DNA of 64,000 nucleotides, from positions 186,001-250,000 of the forward strand of contig JBMHDL010000003.1 of assembly GCA_049889415.1 (NCBI GenBank). Direction: 5' to 3'. Of the stretch, positions 61,623 through 64,000 are shown piece after piece; positions within the stretch are counted from its first letter, which is position 1; each line of letters starts with the position of its first letter. Below the pieces are notes generated by a model, which saw only the letters and a program-made list of their open reading frames with translations, ran no database searches and had not been told where the DNA came from. The position numbers and the translations under genes were made by a program. This stretch comes from JAYQKL01 sp049889415 (GTDB lineage: Bacteria; Pseudomonadota; Alphaproteobacteria; RS24).

Positions 61623-61652
61623 AAAAAAAACGGCGGACCCGCAAGCCCGCCG
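61623..61652 (-). terminator. Rho-independent terminator of the TonB receptor gene
   Basis: On the - strand a GC-rich hairpin (arms CGGCGG and CCGCCG at 61647-61652 and 61631-61636, extendable by a G-U and a C-G pair) is followed by eight T. It lies 25 bases past the receptor stop and upstream of the sulfatase start, so the sulfatase needs its own promoter in 61525-61622. Confidence 0.88.
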
Positions 61653-61676
61653 CCTACAAGTTATGTATCCCAAACC

Positions 61677-62999
61677 CTAGAAACTCACACCAACCGTGAC
61701 GCCGAAAGTCCGGGGTTCTCCGTAAATATACACCCTATTGGCAAAGGTTTCGAAGGCTAGGCCGTCTGTCCGATAATCCTCGTCCAGCAAATTCTTGCTC
61801 CACAACATCAAATATGTGCCTTTGTCATCAGCACCGCGATAATCAAAAAGAATATTGGCGTTCACAATATGACGCTCATCGGTGAAAACTCCTGGAGATG
61901 TTTCCCTTTGGGATTTCCAGCTATAATCTACATGTCCACGCAAACCAACGCCATTGGCGATTTCATCGACGTAATCCAGTGCAAGTGTCGCTGAATTTTC
62001 CGAGTTGCCGACAATATCTTCACGGTAATCAATCGATGTTGCCGTTTGCCCCCCCCCTGGAAGCCCCAAACCTCCACCGGTACAATCCGCCTCTGCTCCG
62101 GTAGCAACATTCGTACACAGGTTGGGATTTACAACGGGATCCAATTCACCCGACGTATAGGCATAGTTGAAACTGGCGGTGAATTTTGCACCAAGAAGCG
62201 CAATTACATTAATTTCAGCACCGTAAAAGTCCCCGTTCGTATTGGTGATTTCCCGGGCTGTCCTCAACAAAAGATTCTTGGGAATGTTGAACTGCTCATT
62301 ACTCAATTCATAATGATAAACAGCTCCGTTCACCCGCATCCGCCTATCCATCAGATCCGACTTAAAGCCAATTTCAAAAGCGTCAATCTCCTCAGAGTCA
62401 AAAACGAAATCCTCACCATAGGATTGACCCGAGGCGTTCGGGGATGTTGCAGATTGGTTAAACCCGCCGGAACGGAAGGCTTCGCTGTATGAAGCGTAAA
62501 TCAACATATCTTCATTCACATCATATTCCATGCTGAATGAGGGATCGGTTGAGTCAAATGAAAGCGTTGCGAAATTAATATCAATCGGATTGCCCATCAA
62601 AGTAGTTGCATCACCGAAGAACGGTGACAGAGGTTGTTGGATCCCTGTCCGCTCCTCATCAGATATACGCAGACCGCCGGTTACACGAAGATTATCAGCA
62701 ATGTGATAGGTCAGGCTGGCATATACAGCCATGGCCTCTGTATCAATGATAATCGGTGCCGCTGACGCATTTCTGGCTCCATCCAGGGCTGATGCATAGG
62801 CCGTATATGAGTCTCTAACCGCCGGATCGTTAAGGTATGTGACGATGGTGTTGAAGGCTTCGCCTGTTTCCGCCGGCGAACAAGTTCCAGGCGTCAAACA
62901 CGCATACTGCTCCATGGTCGGGGTTGCCGCCATAGCGCCGGCCAAACCCTGCAACGCCCCGAGTGGCGACAGGGCCAGCAGATAATGCTGGAAGTCATC
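61677..62999 (-). pseudogene. TonB-dependent receptor, C-terminal part downstream of in-frame TAG
   Basis: Same frame as the N-terminal part (63000-64000), separated from it only by a TAG at 63000-63002; the frame continues DDFQHYLLALSPLGALQGLAG-like residues directly after the stop. About 440 residues of outer-membrane barrel: GGLRISDEERTG, YASYSEAFRSGGFNQS, EEIDAFEIGFKSD, GFTASFNYAYTSG-type strands, ending in GVTVGVSF with terminal Phe, the usual barrel closing signal. Without readthrough or correction the barrel would not be made. Listed as part of one broken or readthrough gene, not as an independent gene; internal starts are weak. The terminator lies 25 bases downstream. Confidence 0.85.
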
Positions 63000-63002
63000 C
63001 TA
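63000..63002 (-). other. In-frame TAG codon inside the TonB receptor gene
   Basis: The - strand reads TCC CGG TAG GAT GAC TTC CAG; the codons on either side stay in one frame and both sides encode receptor barrel. One base change (TAG from TGG or CAG) would explain it. It could be a true mutation, an assembly error or a readthrough site. Confidence 0.9.
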
Positions 63003-64000
63003 CCGGGAATAACCGCCGGCAAGTTGACGGTTTGTGGCCGTATCTTCATTAAAGTAATACAGACCTGCCGTATATTCGAGGCGCTCATTCATCAATTCGC
63101 CGGTGAAGGTCGCCTCCAGGGAATATTGCTCATGCTCGTCCGGGCCTTTGCTGTTCCCTGTACCCGTTGTATAGGCCCCAATCAAGGTTGAAGCTGTTTC
63201 AGCCAGCTGTGCATTCAAATCATCTCGCGGTGTCGTGTCCACGGCGAGCGGCGTGGTTCCGGGCATGGAACCAAAAAACCCGAGGAACTGGTTGGCGCCG
63301 ATGATGTTGTCATTGAACCCGGCCGCCGTCGCCTGAAGGACGCCGACATTCACCCCGTTCAGAAGAGCGACATTGCGTTCCCCATCCTGATAGCGGTATC
63401 CGGCTGTAAATTTGACTTGGTGATCATCCGCATAATCCCAATCAAGGGTGCCGGAGATGCCATACTGCTCAAGTTCCCCTTTGGAAACCGGGGCTGTTGA
63501 AGCTGCCGTATCCTGACGCTCATGGCTTGGGGTAATCAACCCAAAATTGACCGACGCGGCAAGAATTGCATCCGCGCTTGTAGTCGGTGATGTCTGATAA
63601 TAGGCCGGGCTGGATTCTGTGTTTGTGTAATCCAGCGTGATATTCAAATCAATGTCATCAGAAATTTCGTTAAAATAGGATGCCCTGACGCCCAGCCGCT
63701 CCGAAGCATTCCAGTTATCACCCTGCCCTGTGTTTTCCACCCACCCTTCATCATCCTCATAGGAAACGGAGAGACGGATAGCCTGAGTGTCGGATAAGGG
63801 GAAATTCACAAAACCTGATCCTGTTTGTGTGTATGTACCATACCCAATTTCAACCTCACCAAAATACTGGTCCGTTACTGGCTTGGCTGAAATAATGTTG
63901 ATAGCCCCGGCAACAGCGTTACGGCCATAAAGCGTCCCCTGCGGACCTTTCAAAACCTCAACCCGCTCAATATCCGGAGAGTTGAAGGCCAGACCGATAA
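63000..64000 (-). CDS. TonB-dependent receptor, N-terminal part (5' cut by window edge)
   Basis: The frame is open to base 64000 at the right edge, where it reads IGLAFNSPDIERVEVLKGPQ, then GTLYGRNAVAGAINIIS, the hallmark of the TonB plug domain. Early barrel strands follow (GYGTYTQTGSGFVNFPLSD, ITLDYTNTES). It is a TonB-dependent outer-membrane receptor of the siderophore/vitamin/large-substrate class, and the substrate is not visible. The frame stops at TAG 63000-63002 in mid-barrel. Transcribed towards the sulfatase genes. Confidence 0.86.
   Translation of the reverse strand, partial: IGLAFNSPDIERVEVLKGPQGTLYGRNAVAGAINIISAKPVTDQYFGEVEIGYGTYTQTGSGFVNFPLSDTQAIRLSVSYEDDEGWVENTGQGDNWNASERLGVRASYFNEISDDIDLNITLDYTNTESSPAYYQTSPTTSADAILAASVNFGLITPSHERQDTAASTAPVSKGELEQYGISGTLDWDYADDHQVKFTAGYRYQDGERNVALLNGVNVGVLQATAAGFNDNIIGANQFLGFFGSMPGTTPLAVDTTPRDDLNAQLAETASTLIGAYTTGTGNSKGPDEHEQYSLEATFTGELMNERLEYTAGLYYFNEDTATNRQLAGGYSR

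Noticed and set aside
61677..63002. A frameshift as the cause of the split TonB receptor.
   Set aside because: Translation on both sides of 63000-63002 is in the same frame; the break is a TAG codon, not an indel.
1..64000. Search for tRNA, rRNA, CRISPR arrays, integrases and insertion sequences.
   Set aside because: No cloverleaf-like, rRNA-like, regularly spaced repeat or transposase/integrase sequence was recognised by eye; all larger gaps are short promoter-sized regions.

Overview
The window comes from an alphaproteobacterium, probably marine or aquatic and of moderate GC. The evidence is the block dgt-argS-(SPOR protein)-nagZ-scpA-scpB-tatA-tatB-tatC-serS-pcm-(LysM/M23 lipoprotein)-yajC-secD-secF, an order typical of Alphaproteobacteria, together with trmFO and the protein families present. 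I cannot place it below class. Genes are packed tightly: no gap exceeds about 160 bases, and I see no rRNA, tRNA, CRISPR array, insertion sequence or phage gene.

Region 1 (1-19.6 kb) is housekeeping. It starts with the 3' two thirds of uvrA and with trmFO on the + strand. The rest runs on the - strand: cell-wall recycling (nagZ), chromosome condensation (scpAB), Tat export (tatABC), Sec export (yajC-secD-secF), two tRNA synthetases, a dGTPase, an isoaspartyl methyltransferase and a murein-binding lipoprotein. An ABC-transporter ATPase with no permease sits between scpB and tatA, and a PuuD-like membrane protein sits between secF and the squalene/phytoene-synthase-like gene.

Region 2 (19.6-39 kb) is an accessory region of short divergent operons. 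It holds an uncharacterised five-gene operon (nitronate-monooxygenase-like, SRPBCC, NTF2-like, DUF1214, SDR), a PAPS sulfotransferase, a hot-dog thioesterase, an iron alcohol dehydrogenase, several SDRs, a KstD-type FAD steroid dehydrogenase, an MFS carrier with a lipoprotein amidohydrolase, an HsaB-type flavin reductase fused to a MarR-like domain, an Old Yellow Enzyme with an altered active-site motif, and a FadD3-type CoA ligase.

Region 3 (39.2-54.2 kb) is the core: sixteen + strand genes with gaps of at most 19 bases or overlaps. They match the steroid ring-degradation enzymes known from Mycobacterium tuberculosis and Rhodococcus: hsaA-hsaD-hsaC (rings A/B), ipdA-ipdB-echA13-ipdC-echA20 (rings C/D), two large/small acyl-CoA dehydrogenase pairs (FadE31/32-like and FadE30-like), fadA6, ipdF, another SDR and a MaoC hydratase. 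With FadD3, HsaB and KstD from region 2, this predicts growth on steroids. Enzymes for 9-alpha-hydroxylation (KshAB), for the C6 dienoate (HsaEFG) and for side-chain removal are not in the window, and neither is a stand-alone regulator. A TTGCGY motif recurs in five intergenic promoter regions of regions 2 and 3.

Region 4 (54.3-64 kb) holds a translationally coupled trio (membrane-anchored DUF3604/PHP-like protein, parvulin-type chaperone, HupE/UreJ transporter). It is followed on the - strand by a metallo-beta-lactamase-fold alkylsulfatase-like protein, a secreted sulfatase, and a TonB-dependent receptor that runs off the window and is interrupted by an in-frame TAG. The sulfatases, sulfotransferase and receptor suggest, as inference only, that sulfated steroids or other sulfate esters are substrates.
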